NCBI GenBank assembly: GCA_964351655.1
Contig: CAYGPD010000004.1
Span: 99,334 to 163,333 of the forward strand
Length of the DNA: 64,000 bases
Direction of reading: 5' to 3'
Source of the DNA: Hirschia sp964351655
Lineage (GTDB): Bacteria > Pseudomonadota > Alphaproteobacteria > Caulobacterales > Hyphomonadaceae
Positions 8,757-17,204 of this stretch are shown here, one piece after another (the first letter of the stretch is position 1; every line of letters starts with the position of its first letter). The translations under genes were made by a program, and so were the position numbers. The notes under the pieces are model-generated. The model was not told the origin of the DNA, did not search any database, and saw only the letters and a program-made list of their open reading frames with translations.

Positions 8757-9239
8757 ATCAATTAATATATTGTCTGATGTGGCAATTTTGGGTGCGAGTG
8801 GGCTATCTTTTGCGGCCCAACTCGTTACTTCTCCACTGGCGACGGTTGCGATGGCTTTCCATTGGTCATCAATATATTGCAAAATATATGTTTGTTCCCA
8901 GCCAACAATTGCGTCGCCATCTTTATTGAAACTGGTGTCTCGCGTTCTGACGCTAAGCGTATCTGGGGCGATCTTGAAGATTTCTGAGACAATTTTCTGC
9001 ACAGTTGTAATACCAACCGATTTGCCAAATTCACCCATAGTTTCAAGGCCTTCTTCAAAGGCCTTAATATCTGTGAATGCAAGACTTTTTCTGTTGGATG
9101 TCACCAGGCAGGGGAGCGCCCACATTTTAGAGACTTTTTTAAAGTCATATTTGGAGAAGGCATCAGCATATGCGTTGAAATAGTTTTGAATGTCGTTTTT
9201 TAATTTGCCCGAATTAAGGGAGGTTGCGGGGTCGGTCAT
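8754..9239 (-). CDS. NTF2/SnoaL-like protein
   Basis: This 161-residue protein without signal peptide has the pattern of an NTF2-like cone fold: an N-terminal helix (FNAYADAFSKYDF), a short strand MWALPCLVTS, and C-terminal strands ending in WEQTYILQYIDDQWKAIATVASG. The catalytic residues of ketosteroid isomerases are not evident, so a ligand-binding or unknown role is more likely. It starts 4 bp after the stop of the cation/proton antiporter and is almost certainly translated from the same mRNA, so a role connected with that transporter is possible. Confidence 0.65.
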   Translation of the reverse strand: MTDPATSLNSGKLKNDIQNYFNAYADAFSKYDFKKVSKMWALPCLVTSNRKSLAFTDIKAFEEGLETMGEFGKSVGITTVQKIVSEIFKIAPDTLSVRTRDTSFNKDGDAIVGWEQTYILQYIDDQWKAIATVASGEVTSWAAKDSPLAPKIATSDNILID

Positions 9240-9243
9240 TGTT

Positions 9244-10992
9244 TTAGCTGACTTTTACTTCTTGTGTTGCAAGTTGATATTCTTTGTCCCTCTCATGCGC
9301 GATCAGACCGCGACATGTTTCCCCGTCATACCCAAATTCTCTTAGAGTGCGTGATGCAAGCTGTAGACCTGCTTCAATAGCTTCAGGAACTACAAAATTT
9401 GCACCAGCATTATATAGTTCACGTGCGTGGATGGCGTCTTTAGCACGAACGATGATCGGAATATCCGACCGTAGCTGGCGTGCTGCTCTTACCATGGATT
9501 CTACCGAACCGGCGTCATCGAGTGTGAGTACGGTCATTGCTGCACCCATAATTCCCGCTTTTTCTAGTATCTCTTTGCGAGATGCATCTCCCAAATACAC
9601 GGGCCATCCTTCTTTACGAAGGGCGTTTACGCGATGAGGTCTGTTCTCCAAAGATACAAATTCTGTCTTCTCTGATTTGAGAATGTGGCCAACAGTTTGA
9701 CCCACTCGGCCAAACCCCACAATGATAACATGCCCCTCAAGGGTTGAATAATCACTAAGAGGTTCTGCACTTTCTGGTATTTGTTTATCAAACCGTTTAG
9801 CAAAAAGTTGACCTAACGTTGAAAATGCGGGCACTATCATCATAGAAATGCTTGCAATTGCAGTCACAATAGTTGCGTCATTTTGGGAGATGACATTGCC
9901 GGATAAACCAGCAGCCAAAACGACAAATGCAAACTCTCCAGCAGGGGCGAGTAGAAATGCTGCTTCAAGGGCGGTAGACATTTTTCCTGTAAAAAGGCGG
10001 CATGCTATAACAGCTATTGCAAGCTTTATCGAAAGAAGGCCGATAAGGCCCAGCAGGATTATAGGAAATTGATTCCATATTGCGTGTAGGTCTAGCGCCA
10101 TGCCAATGGTCATGAAAAATAGGCCTAGTAGCAAGCTTTTGAAAGGCTCAAGATCCACTTCTGTTTGGTGTTTAAACTCGGTCTCACCCAGCATAAGACC
10201 TGCCAGCAAAGCACCCAGAGCCAGCGATAAGCCGGCACTTGCAGTTAGGACTGCCGCTCCAACAACGGTAAGCAGCGTTGTTGCAATTAGAAAATCACGT
10301 CCGCCAGTATTTGCAGCGAGTCTGAAAAGTGGACGTAGTAAGAAATGTCCGATGAACAAAATAACTACAATTGCGGATATACCGTTGAAGACAGCTTGAA
10401 AAATGGCTCCTGACAAATTGGGGGCTGCAGATTGCGAAAGAAAGCCAGCCAATATGAGGATAGGTGCGACGAGAATGTCTTGAAAAAGCAGTACACTAAA
10501 TCCTGTGCGTCCTGCGGGCGTGGCAGCGCGATGCTCACTAATAAGGATTTGCATAACGATCGCTGTAGATGAGAGGGCTAGCGCAAGGCCTATCAAAGTA
10601 GCTGCTGGAGCCGTTAATCCTAACATGTATGCGGCGATAGCGAGCACAATGGCGCTTATGCCGGATTGTAGACCTCCAGCGCCAAAAACCAATTTGCGCA
10701 TGGCCCATAATTTTTCAAATGATAATTCTAAACCAATTAAGAAAAGTAAGAAGAGAACCCCAAGTTCAGCGAAGGGTTCTGCAGCTTTTGACTCGCTCAT
10801 CGTCACATATTCGAGCATTGGCCAATGGTGTGTGAGCGCGCCCATGCCCATTGGACCAAGCGCAATGCCCGCTAATATGAAACCAAGCACAGCGGGAACA
10901 CGTAGGTATCTTAAAATCGGTACAACAAGACCGGCCGCAAAGAGAAAAACAATCACATCTTTGATTAGAATGTCTTGTCCGGCATGTACCAT
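9244..10992 (-). CDS. CPA2-family monovalent cation:proton antiporter with TrkA-N domain (KefB/C-like)
   Basis: The 582-residue protein has about 12-13 membrane segments over residues 10-385, including the family's conserved LGFILAGIALGP loop, followed by a cytoplasmic TrkA-N Rossmann domain from about residue 410. The nucleotide motif is GFGRVGQ, with an acidic residue after the second strand. KefB/KefC relatives export K+ in exchange for H+ under control of NAD(H) or glutathione adducts. There is no separate KefF/KefG flavoprotein next to it; instead an NTF2-like gene follows after 4 bp. Whether it carries K+ or Na+ cannot be decided here. Confidence 0.9.
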   Translation of the reverse strand: MVHAGQDILIKDVIVFLFAAGLVVPILRYLRVPAVLGFILAGIALGPMGMGALTHHWPMLEYVTMSESKAAEPFAELGVLFLLFLIGLELSFEKLWAMRKLVFGAGGLQSGISAIVLAIAAYMLGLTAPAATLIGLALALSSTAIVMQILISEHRAATPAGRTGFSVLLFQDILVAPILILAGFLSQSAAPNLSGAIFQAVFNGISAIVVILFIGHFLLRPLFRLAANTGGRDFLIATTLLTVVGAAVLTASAGLSLALGALLAGLMLGETEFKHQTEVDLEPFKSLLLGLFFMTIGMALDLHAIWNQFPIILLGLIGLLSIKLAIAVIACRLFTGKMSTALEAAFLLAPAGEFAFVVLAAGLSGNVISQNDATIVTAIASISMMIVPAFSTLGQLFAKRFDKQIPESAEPLSDYSTLEGHVIIVGFGRVGQTVGHILKSEKTEFVSLENRPHRVNALRKEGWPVYLGDASRKEILEKAGIMGAAMTVLTLDDAGSVESMVRAARQLRSDIPIIVRAKDAIHARELYNAGANFVVPEAIEAGLQLASRTLREFGYDGETCRGLIAHERDKEYQLATQEVKVS

Positions 10993-11361
10993 ATTATATT
11001 CATCTCCATTGATGCCGTAGGTTGTTGCGATGTGTTAGAAATAGAATTTCAGTCGCATTTGAAGTGGAAAGCAAGCACGATTTTGGTCTTGAGCGTGATG
11101 ACATCTTAATTGGACGCTGTCGCGCGTATTTTAGTCATGATGTCCCGCAAAATAAGCGTTCAATTTTCTAAAGTTGCAAAAAAATACTCACACAATCAAA
11201 GTTAGATAGTTGGCGTAAATTTTTCAAATGAAGCGAAAATTATGGGTTGGATGCCGTAAAGTATGTTGAATTTTACGAATTGGTTAGCTCTATATTAGGG
11301 CAATTTTACTATAGTGCCGTCTTGAGAGTGCCAGATTGGCGTTTGCTTTGGGGCAAGTTTG
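10993..11361. other. Divergent intergenic region without a gene
   Basis: These 369 bases separate the antiporter gene from the double-receiver gene and must contain both promoters. No open frame with coding character, tRNA or clear hairpin is seen. The sequence is A+T-rich around 11160-11300, as expected for promoters. Confidence 0.5.
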
Positions 11362-12219
11362 ATGCAAGCAATTAAGTGTCTATTATTAGAAGATAGCGCG
11401 ACGCAAGCCAAGATCATGTCGTCCATATTAGGGCAGGCAGGTTTTGAGTGCATGATTGCGTTGTCCGTTCGGGAGTATAAAGGCAAGCCAGAATTATTTG
11501 ACGCTACTTTTGATCTTGTTCTGATTGATATTAATTATGGTGGTGTTTCTGGACTTGAGCTGATTGATGACGTTCGTAAGCGTTGGCCTCAAGCTGTAAT
11601 CGGCGTTATGACGGCTGATTCTACAGATAATTACAGTGGTTTAGTGCAGGCGCGAGAGCGCGGTGTTAAGATCGTGTTGAGAAAGCCGTTTGGATTAGAG
11701 GAAGCTCGATCAGTAGCATCTGATGTTGTATCTATTCGTGCTAGTGGCGTTGCGCGTCTACATGTTGTTGTGATTGATGACAGTAGGACATGCGGTAAGG
11801 TAGCAGCAGGTGTACTGCGCCCAAGCGGATATAAAGTTACGGTTTTTGATAATGCTCAAGATGCGATAGAGCGTTTGAGTTATGATCAGGTCAATGTCGT
11901 GATAACGGATTTGTTCATGCCGGGTACTGATGGGCATGAAGTAATAAAGCTGGTGAGAGATGTCTGGCCGCATGTTGCTCTTGTTGCGATGACTGGAGGC
12001 ACTGATGGATCTGACATTGCAGGGCGTGAGTTAAAAACTGCACGTGGACATGGAGCAAATGCTTTGCTCTTTAAGCCATATGGGGCCGAAGAAATGTTAT
12101 CTGCTGTTCGGCATGCGTTAGAAGAGCAGAGCGAGATAAATGGAGATGGGCCTGTGTCTGTCCCAGCTCGCAAGATAGCGTCTGGTGGAAATCGCAATAG
12201 CGTGTATCTGGATGTTTAA
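11362..12219 (+). CDS. Tandem double receiver-domain response regulator
   Basis: The 285-residue protein consists of two CheY-like receiver domains (about residues 4-120 and 132-260) and a short, probably disordered tail. Each has a complete phosphorylation site. In the first these are LLEDS for the acidic pair, LIDINYGG for the phospho-Asp, MTAD and RKPF for the Thr and Lys. In the second they are VIDDS, ITDLFMPG, MTGG and FKPY. No DNA-binding, GGDEF or kinase output domain is present, so it should act by protein contact or as a phosphate sink. ATG 11362 is chosen over the TTG immediately before it. No histidine kinase lies nearby. Confidence 0.85.
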   Translation: MQAIKCLLLEDSATQAKIMSSILGQAGFECMIALSVREYKGKPELFDATFDLVLIDINYGGVSGLELIDDVRKRWPQAVIGVMTADSTDNYSGLVQARERGVKIVLRKPFGLEEARSVASDVVSIRASGVARLHVVVIDDSRTCGKVAAGVLRPSGYKVTVFDNAQDAIERLSYDQVNVVITDLFMPGTDGHEVIKLVRDVWPHVALVAMTGGTDGSDIAGRELKTARGHGANALLFKPYGAEEMLSAVRHALEEQSEINGDGPVSVPARKIASGGNRNSVYLDV

Positions 12220-12226
12220 AATACAA

Positions 12227-12260
12227 TAAAGCCCCAAGACATTATGTCTCGGGGCTATAA
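12227..12260. terminator. Terminator between convergent genes
   Basis: AGCCCC at 12230-12235 pairs with GGGGCT at 12251-12256, and AGACA with TGTCT inside it, with one A-C mismatch and a TTA loop. The better T-rich tail is on the minus strand, so it mainly ends mlaC transcription. Confidence 0.75.
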
Positions 12261-12281
12261 ATTGATTTCAAGGCAAGAGAA

Positions 12282-12947
12282 TTAGTTCAAGTTTAGGCTT
12301 GATCCACCAGAAGCGTTATCTTTTTCTGCATTCAGCTTCTCAGTCATTTCATTGATACGTGAAATGAGGGCTTCTACACTACCGTTTGATCGGTCGAGCA
12401 AAGACACAAACTGAGCTTGCTGCTCTTGAGCTAGCCAGATTTGGCTTCCTTCAATATTCAAGGCGACATCTAGTACACTGTAGGTATCGGCCCCTTTTTC
12501 TTGGCGGACGCGCCATTCAACATTGAATTTTTTGCCTGAGCTTGGTGCTAGGATGCGTGTTTTTACGACTGAGTCACCAGGACGTAAATCTACTGAGCCG
12601 ACAACTTCAATTTCCTCGCCGCGAAAACGGTCCAATTGAACTTCGTAGACTGCAAGCGCGTATGTAATGAAGGCTTTTGAATACGCTTTGAATTCGGCGT
12701 CAGTGAACTGTCTACCATAACGTCCAACTGCAAATCGTGCGACTTTATCCATATCTGCAAATGTGTTCATATAGCTGTTGAACTGTGCTGTACGGTCTTC
12801 TCGGGTCAAAGAGGGTTGGTTTAGTGTGTGTAGAACAATATTTGCATTCTTTTCGACATATGCTTCAGCTTTCTGGTCTGCAAAAGCTGCGCCTGCTATA
12901 AAAGTGCTGGCGAGTGCGAGAGTGGTAATCTTTTTAAGAATAGACAT
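12282..12947 (-). CDS. mlaC: MlaC/Ttg2D-like periplasmic phospholipid-binding protein
   Basis: The 221-residue precursor has a signal peptide (about 1-23, cleavage after AFA) and the MlaC fold throughout. The helical N-terminal region carries the FADMDKVARFAVGRYGR stretch typical of the family, and the beta part contains VVKTRIL and VEWRVR. MlaC shuttles phospholipids between the outer-membrane MlaA complex and an inner-membrane ABC transporter to maintain lipid asymmetry. It lies 36 bp behind mlaA on the same strand. The ABC components MlaFED are not in this window. An ABC-type substrate-binding label for toluene tolerance is the older name for this family. Confidence 0.85.
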   Translation of the reverse strand: MSILKKITTLALASTFIAGAAFADQKAEAYVEKNANIVLHTLNQPSLTREDRTAQFNSYMNTFADMDKVARFAVGRYGRQFTDAEFKAYSKAFITYALAVYEVQLDRFRGEEIEVVGSVDLRPGDSVVKTRILAPSSGKKFNVEWRVRQEKGADTYSVLDVALNIEGSQIWLAQEQQAQFVSLLDRSNGSVEALISRINEMTEKLNAEKDNASGGSSLNLN

Positions 12948-12983
12948 GGAAGCCCTCCTAGAGGCCCTTAACAGTTTGTATCG

Positions 12984-13724
12984 TCAGTATTCATCATAAC
13001 TAGGCAAATCTTCGTACGCATTAGGGTTTTCTTCGCCATTTCTTATGGCGGCGTCCCTTGTTTGGCCATAAATTCGCCTTGCTGCAGTGTAGGGGTCGGC
13101 TTGTTGCTCACGGAAATCAGCAATGAGTTCGATTACTTTCTCACGGCCAGAGAGAACGCCAAGTACGCTACGGCCAGTTCTAAACTCGGTATCGCCAGAG
13201 AATTGAGCATATGTGAGGGGTTGGAAGGCAATGTCAACTCCGGATCCTAGCAGGTCACGCGGATTGGTTGAGCCTAGGATTGGTAGCACAAGATAGGGGC
13301 CATCACTGACACCCCATTTACCGAGTGTCTGCCCAAAATCTTCTTTCTTACGCTCTATTCCCATGCTGCCTGCGACATCCACGAAGCCAACAACGCCAAG
13401 AGTTGAATTCAGAGCGAACCGTCCTACTGTGTGAGTTGCGTTTAGCACGTCACCTTGCAAGAGTTCGTTTGCAAACGTTACAGGTTCTTTGAGGTTTGCG
13501 AGAGCATTGGATACTCCTTCGCGCATGTCTTCCGTCGTAACAAAGCGATATCCTTTCGCCGTCGGCTCCAGAATTGCTTTATCGAGCGTATTATTTAGCG
13601 CGAACATACGACGGTTAAACCCTTCATAAGGGTCATATACTGTCCCAGGCGCTGCAACCTCTGTCGAAGCGCATCCGCCCAATCCTAAGATTGTTAAGGC
13701 AGAAATCGATGCTATTTTCATCAT
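12984..13724 (-). CDS. mlaA: MlaA (VacJ) outer-membrane phospholipid-transport lipoprotein
   Basis: The 246-residue protein has a lipoprotein signal peptide ending LGGC, then the MlaA hallmark DPYEGFNRRMFALNN near residue 32. It continues with the NLKEPVTFANELLQGD and FALNSTLGVVGFVDVA segments and the pore-region DFGQTLGKWGVSDGPYLVLP. MlaA forms a ring in the outer membrane that removes misplaced phospholipids and hands them to MlaC, which is the next gene. The first Met of two in MMK is reported; either may be used. Confidence 0.93.
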   Translation of the reverse strand: MMKIASISALTILGLGGCASTEVAAPGTVYDPYEGFNRRMFALNNTLDKAILEPTAKGYRFVTTEDMREGVSNALANLKEPVTFANELLQGDVLNATHTVGRFALNSTLGVVGFVDVAGSMGIERKKEDFGQTLGKWGVSDGPYLVLPILGSTNPRDLLGSGVDIAFQPLTYAQFSGDTEFRTGRSVLGVLSGREKVIELIADFREQQADPYTAARRIYGQTRDAAIRNGEENPNAYEDLPSYDEY

Positions 13725-13930
13725 AAACCAATATTCCCCTCACGTTAGGCTGGCATATGTGCCTAATGGAAACTAATTTCAATAGGCTGTGACGTATCTC
13801 TTTGTCTGTTGTTTCTAAAAGGTCACAATATCAGACAAGGTGTTTGAAACATGTCAGTAGGTATAGATCAAAGAAGTTTATCGAATAGTGTCGTCATTGT
13901 AATGAATGCAAACAATTTCGCTTGATAGAT

Positions 13931-13952
13931 CATATAAAGATATGTTTATATG
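13931..13952. promoter_or_regulatory. Palindromic operator before the ArsR-methyltransferase/metF operon
   Basis: CATATAAA at 13931-13938 is the exact reverse complement of TTTATATG at 13945-13952, with a GATATG centre. It sits six bases before the chosen start codon of the ArsR-type regulator, the expected position for autoregulation. Its ATATAAA/TTTATAT form resembles, from memory, motifs of SAH-responsive ArsR regulators (SahR type) of methionine genes. Binding is inferred. Confidence 0.65.
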
Positions 13953-13957
13953 CGAAT

Positions 13958-14971
13958 ATGGAACACTTTTTTCTAGATGACATGGTTGATAGTTTGCGCG
14001 CGGCTGGTGAGGCAACGCGTGCTCGCGTGCTGGTGCTTTTAAGTCGGGGTGAACTTTCTGTTGGTGAATTAGCGCAAATATTAGGTCAGAGCCAGCCACG
14101 TTTGTCGCGTCATATGAAGTTTCTAACATCTGCGGAACTAGTGGAACGTATGCCTGAAGGCGCGTGGGTATTCTATAAGTTGCCGCGTAAAGGTGCAGGG
14201 CGAAAACTCGTTGATGTTATATTATCGCTAGTGAATGCTGAAGATAAGGGGGTCTTGCGAGACTTATCTCGGCTGGAAGAAGTGCGCGCTGCACGTCAGA
14301 AAGAGGCTGTGGCTTTTTTTGAACGCTCAGCTGAACAATGGGATGCTATCCGCGCACTGCATTATCCTGAGAGTGATATTGAAGCAGCAGTATTGAAGTT
14401 CGCGGGTGAAGGTACTTTTGAACGTGTGATTGATTTGGGCACTGGCACAGGGCGTATGCTATCTTTACTTGCACCCAAAGCACATGCAGCAGATGGCGTT
14501 GATTTGTCCCATCAGATGTTGACTATTGCGAGATCGAATCTTTCGAGTCCGCAGTTCAACCATGTAGAGGTGCGTCATGGAGATGCGACCAGTACGCCTT
14601 TTGATGATAACTGCGCGGATCTAGTTGTAATTCACCAAGTTCTACATTTTTTAGATGAGCCAGAGCGCGCAATTATGGAAGCCAGTCGGTTGTTAAAGCC
14701 GGAAGGGCGCTTGTTGGTTGTTGATTTTGCTCCTCACGAGCTTGAATATCTTAGACGTGATCAAGCTCATAGGCATTTAGGATTTGATGAAAGTTATTTT
14801 GCAGATTGGTGTGAGATGGCCGATCTAAAGTTAGGTCTTAGCCAAACGTTTGAAGCTCCCAATACGCAATCGGCCGTCCATCAAAAGGGACTTGCCGTTA
14901 ATATTTGGACAGCCACCAAATTAGCGTTACCCAAATTATCGAATTTGACCCCGAAAGAAGAAACAGCGTGA
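13958..14971 (+). CDS. ArsR-family regulator fused to SAM-dependent methyltransferase
   Basis: The 337-residue protein joins an ArsR winged-helix (about residues 5-90, with LSVGELAQILGQSQPRLSRHMKFL as the recognition region) to a class I methyltransferase domain (about 110-260). Motif I of the latter is VIDLGTGTGRML. ATG 13958 is preferred over an upstream in-frame TTG at 13922 because the palindrome at 13931-13952 would otherwise lie inside the coding region; no good ribosome-binding site is visible for either start. The stop overlaps the metF start in GTGA. In such fusions the methyltransferase fold is thought to sense SAM or S-adenosylhomocysteine. Control of the metF-metH operon is a strong inference from context; a true methyl transfer is possible but unproven. 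Confidence 0.85.
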   Translation: MEHFFLDDMVDSLRAAGEATRARVLVLLSRGELSVGELAQILGQSQPRLSRHMKFLTSAELVERMPEGAWVFYKLPRKGAGRKLVDVILSLVNAEDKGVLRDLSRLEEVRAARQKEAVAFFERSAEQWDAIRALHYPESDIEAAVLKFAGEGTFERVIDLGTGTGRMLSLLAPKAHAADGVDLSHQMLTIARSNLSSPQFNHVEVRHGDATSTPFDDNCADLVVIHQVLHFLDEPERAIMEASRLLKPEGRLLVVDFAPHELEYLRRDQAHRHLGFDESYFADWCEMADLKLGLSQTFEAPNTQSAVHQKGLAVNIWTATKLALPKLSNLTPKEETA

Positions 14972-15849
14972 GCAATCTCAATATATCATTTGAATTTTTT
15001 CCGCCTAAAACGGATGCGATGGAACAACGTTTATGGGATTCCGTTCAGCGGCTTGCGCCTCTGGGGCCGAAATTTGTGTCGGTGACTTATGGCGCTGGTG
15101 GGTCTACGCGTGAGCGGACGTTAGATGTCGTTGGGAAGATTGCAGCAGATACGACAAATGCAATTAAAACTGCAGGACATATAACGTGTGTGGCTGCAAG
15201 TAAGAGTGATGTAAATAGCGTTTTGCAGAGCTATTGGGATAGGGGTGTTAAAAGCGTTGTTGCTCTACGCGGAGATCCTGTGGAAGGAATTGGAGCAAAG
15301 TATGCTCCACATCCTGAAGGCTACAGCTATGCTTCAGATCTGATTGAGGGTGCTAAGGAAATAGCAGATTTTGATATTTCTGTTGGTTGCTATCCAGAAA
15401 GTCATCCCGAGGCTCGTAGTCTGCAAGCTGAACTTACAAATTTAAAACGCAAATTTGATGCGGGCGCAGATCGTGCGATTACGCAGTTTTTCTTTGAGCC
15501 TGAAACTTTTTTACGTTTCCGTGACAAAGCACAGGCGGCGGGAATGGATAAACCTATTGTGCCCGGTATTATGTTGCAGTCCAACTTTGGCGGTTTAGCA
15601 CGTATGGCAGAGATGTGTGGTGCCTATCTGCCGCCCAAATATGCAGATTTATATGAGGGCTTAGAAGACGACCTCGAGACAAGAGATTTGGTAACAGCAC
15701 ACTTAACTGCCGAGCTTTGCAACAAGCTGGTAGAAGAAGGTGTGAAGGACTTTCACTTCTATACAATGAACCGCGCGGGACTGTCGCTTGCGACATGTCG
15801 CTTGCTAGGCGTAAAGCCAGCCAGTGCAGCTAAAGAGGCAAACACATGA
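14968..15849 (+). CDS. metF: 5,10-methylenetetrahydrofolate reductase
   Basis: The 293-residue TIM-barrel flavoprotein reduces methylene-THF to methyl-THF, the methyl donor for MetH. The N-terminal ISFEFFPPKTD contains the conserved Glu that protonates N5, and VTYGAGGSTRERT and ALRGDP are the usual folate and FAD contact strands. The GTG start at 14968 overlaps the stop of the regulator (GTGA) and gives the normal family length; an upstream start would add 21 residues of unrelated sequence. The next gene starts in the ATGA of its stop, so the genes are translationally coupled. Confidence 0.95.
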   Translation: MSNLNISFEFFPPKTDAMEQRLWDSVQRLAPLGPKFVSVTYGAGGSTRERTLDVVGKIAADTTNAIKTAGHITCVAASKSDVNSVLQSYWDRGVKSVVALRGDPVEGIGAKYAPHPEGYSYASDLIEGAKEIADFDISVGCYPESHPEARSLQAELTNLKRKFDAGADRAITQFFFEPETFLRFRDKAQAAGMDKPIVPGIMLQSNFGGLARMAEMCGAYLPPKYADLYEGLEDDLETRDLVTAHLTAELCNKLVEEGVKDFHFYTMNRAGLSLATCRLLGVKPASAAKEANT

Positions 15850-16898
15850 ACCGTGAACAGCGACTTGAGAAAATAACCAAGATAGCGAACGAACGTATTC
15901 TGATCCTTGATGGCGCAATGGGGACGGAGCTTCAGACCTTTAAGCTGACTGAAGAAGATTTTAGAGGTGAGCAATTTAAGGATGTGGATCGTTTTCTAAA
16001 AGGCAATAACGATCTTCTAAATCTGACCAAACCTGAGACTGTTCAGGAAGTACACCGCCGCTATTTCAATGCAGGTGCCGATATTGCTGAAACCAATACT
16101 TTTTCGGCAACAACGATAGCGCAGGCTGACTATAAGCTTGAATCCCTTGCGGCCGAAATCGCGCGTGAAGGTGCTAGATTGGCGCGGGAAGTCGCGGATG
16201 AGTTCGAGACAGAAGATAGCCCTAAAGCTGTCTGGTCTGCGATAGGACCAACGAACAAGACGCTTTCATTGTCGCCGGATGTAAATGACCCGGGATTTCG
16301 AGAAGTGACATTTGAGGATGTTCGCAAAGCCTATTACGAACAAGTTGCGGCAATGGCGGAATTTTCGGATGTGTTTTTGATCGAAACTATATTCGACACG
16401 CTAAATGCAAAAGCAGCGATTAAGGCTGTAAAAGATTGGGAATTTGATACTGGCGAGTCACGCCCAATTGTGTTGTCAGGCACAATCACGGATGCATCGG
16501 GACGTACTTTGTCAGGTCAAACGACAGAAGCATTCTGGTATTCTGTGCGTCACGCAAAGCCTTGGGCAATTGGCCTGAACTGCGCATTGGGTGCAGATTT
16601 GATGCGCCAATACGTAGCCGCATTGTCTCGCGTGGCTGATACACGCGTGCTTGCTTATCCAAATGCTGGGCTACCTAATGAATTTGGAGAGTATGATGTG
16701 TTGCCTGAAGAGCAAGCAACTCATCTAAAAGCATGGGCAAAAGATGGCATTGTGAACGTGTTGGGTGGGTGTTGCGGCACGACGCCGGCGCATATTGAAG
16801 CTATTGCTAAAGCGGTGAGAGCAAGTAAGCCAAGGCAAGTGCCAGCTATTGAGCCGGCAATGCGTTTGGCCGGCTTGGAGCCATTTGTATTAAGTTAG
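15846..16898 (+). CDS. metH: Methionine synthase, homocysteine-binding part (split MetH)
   Basis: These 350 residues correspond to the N-terminal homocysteine S-methyltransferase barrel of cobalamin-dependent methionine synthase. The zinc ligands are Cys246 in GLNCALG and Cys309-Cys310 in GGCCGT. The start LILDGAMGTELQ and the NLTKPETV region match the MetH rather than the BHMT type. The protein ends directly after this domain, so the enzyme is encoded in pieces, as is known in Caulobacter and relatives. It overlaps metF by 4 bp and is followed by a small membrane protein and then the rest of MetH. Confidence 0.93.
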   Translation: MNREQRLEKITKIANERILILDGAMGTELQTFKLTEEDFRGEQFKDVDRFLKGNNDLLNLTKPETVQEVHRRYFNAGADIAETNTFSATTIAQADYKLESLAAEIAREGARLAREVADEFETEDSPKAVWSAIGPTNKTLSLSPDVNDPGFREVTFEDVRKAYYEQVAAMAEFSDVFLIETIFDTLNAKAAIKAVKDWEFDTGESRPIVLSGTITDASGRTLSGQTTEAFWYSVRHAKPWAIGLNCALGADLMRQYVAALSRVADTRVLAYPNAGLPNEFGEYDVLPEEQATHLKAWAKDGIVNVLGGCCGTTPAHIEAIAKAVRASKPRQVPAIEPAMRLAGLEPFVLS

Positions 16899-16907
16899 GC
16901 TAAATTA

Positions 16908-17204
16908 ATGAACGGTGACCCTTCCAAAATTCTAGAATCGGGTGAGGCTAAAATAGGGCGATTTCTGCTGCGCATGGCTCTGGCTGTTGCTTGGGGGGTG
17001 GCTGCTTGGATCGTTTTTACGCGCGCTGAGAGTTTAGATATTTCCTACACAATGAAGGTTGTTCTGGCTGGGTTTGCAAGTGTTATGGCGATTGTCTCAT
17101 TTGTTCAGGCGCTAGGCAATTATGGCCCTGAAACGCCCTTAAAAAATCATGATAATGTGGGTGATAGACCTGCTGATAAGACCGAAACGAAAGACGATAT
17201 ATGA
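16908..17204 (+). CDS. Small two-TM membrane protein between metH parts
   Basis: I do not recognise this 98-residue protein. It has two hydrophobic segments at about residues 22-42 (MALAVAWGVAAWIVFTRAE) and 49-68 (TMKVVLAGFASVMAIVSFVQ), and a charged, probably disordered tail. It begins 9 bp after the first metH part, and its stop overlaps the ATG of the second part (ATGA), so it is translated within the methionine-synthase operon. A role with MetH is possible only by position. Confidence 0.7.
   Translation: MNGDPSKILESGEAKIGRFLLRMALAVAWGVAAWIVFTRAESLDISYTMKVVLAGFASVMAIVSFVQALGNYGPETPLKNHDNVGDRPADKTETKDDI

Noticed and set aside
14905..14967. Upstream start for metF adding 21 residues
   Set aside because: The added residues are unlike the family start, and the GTG at 14968 couples with the regulator stop.
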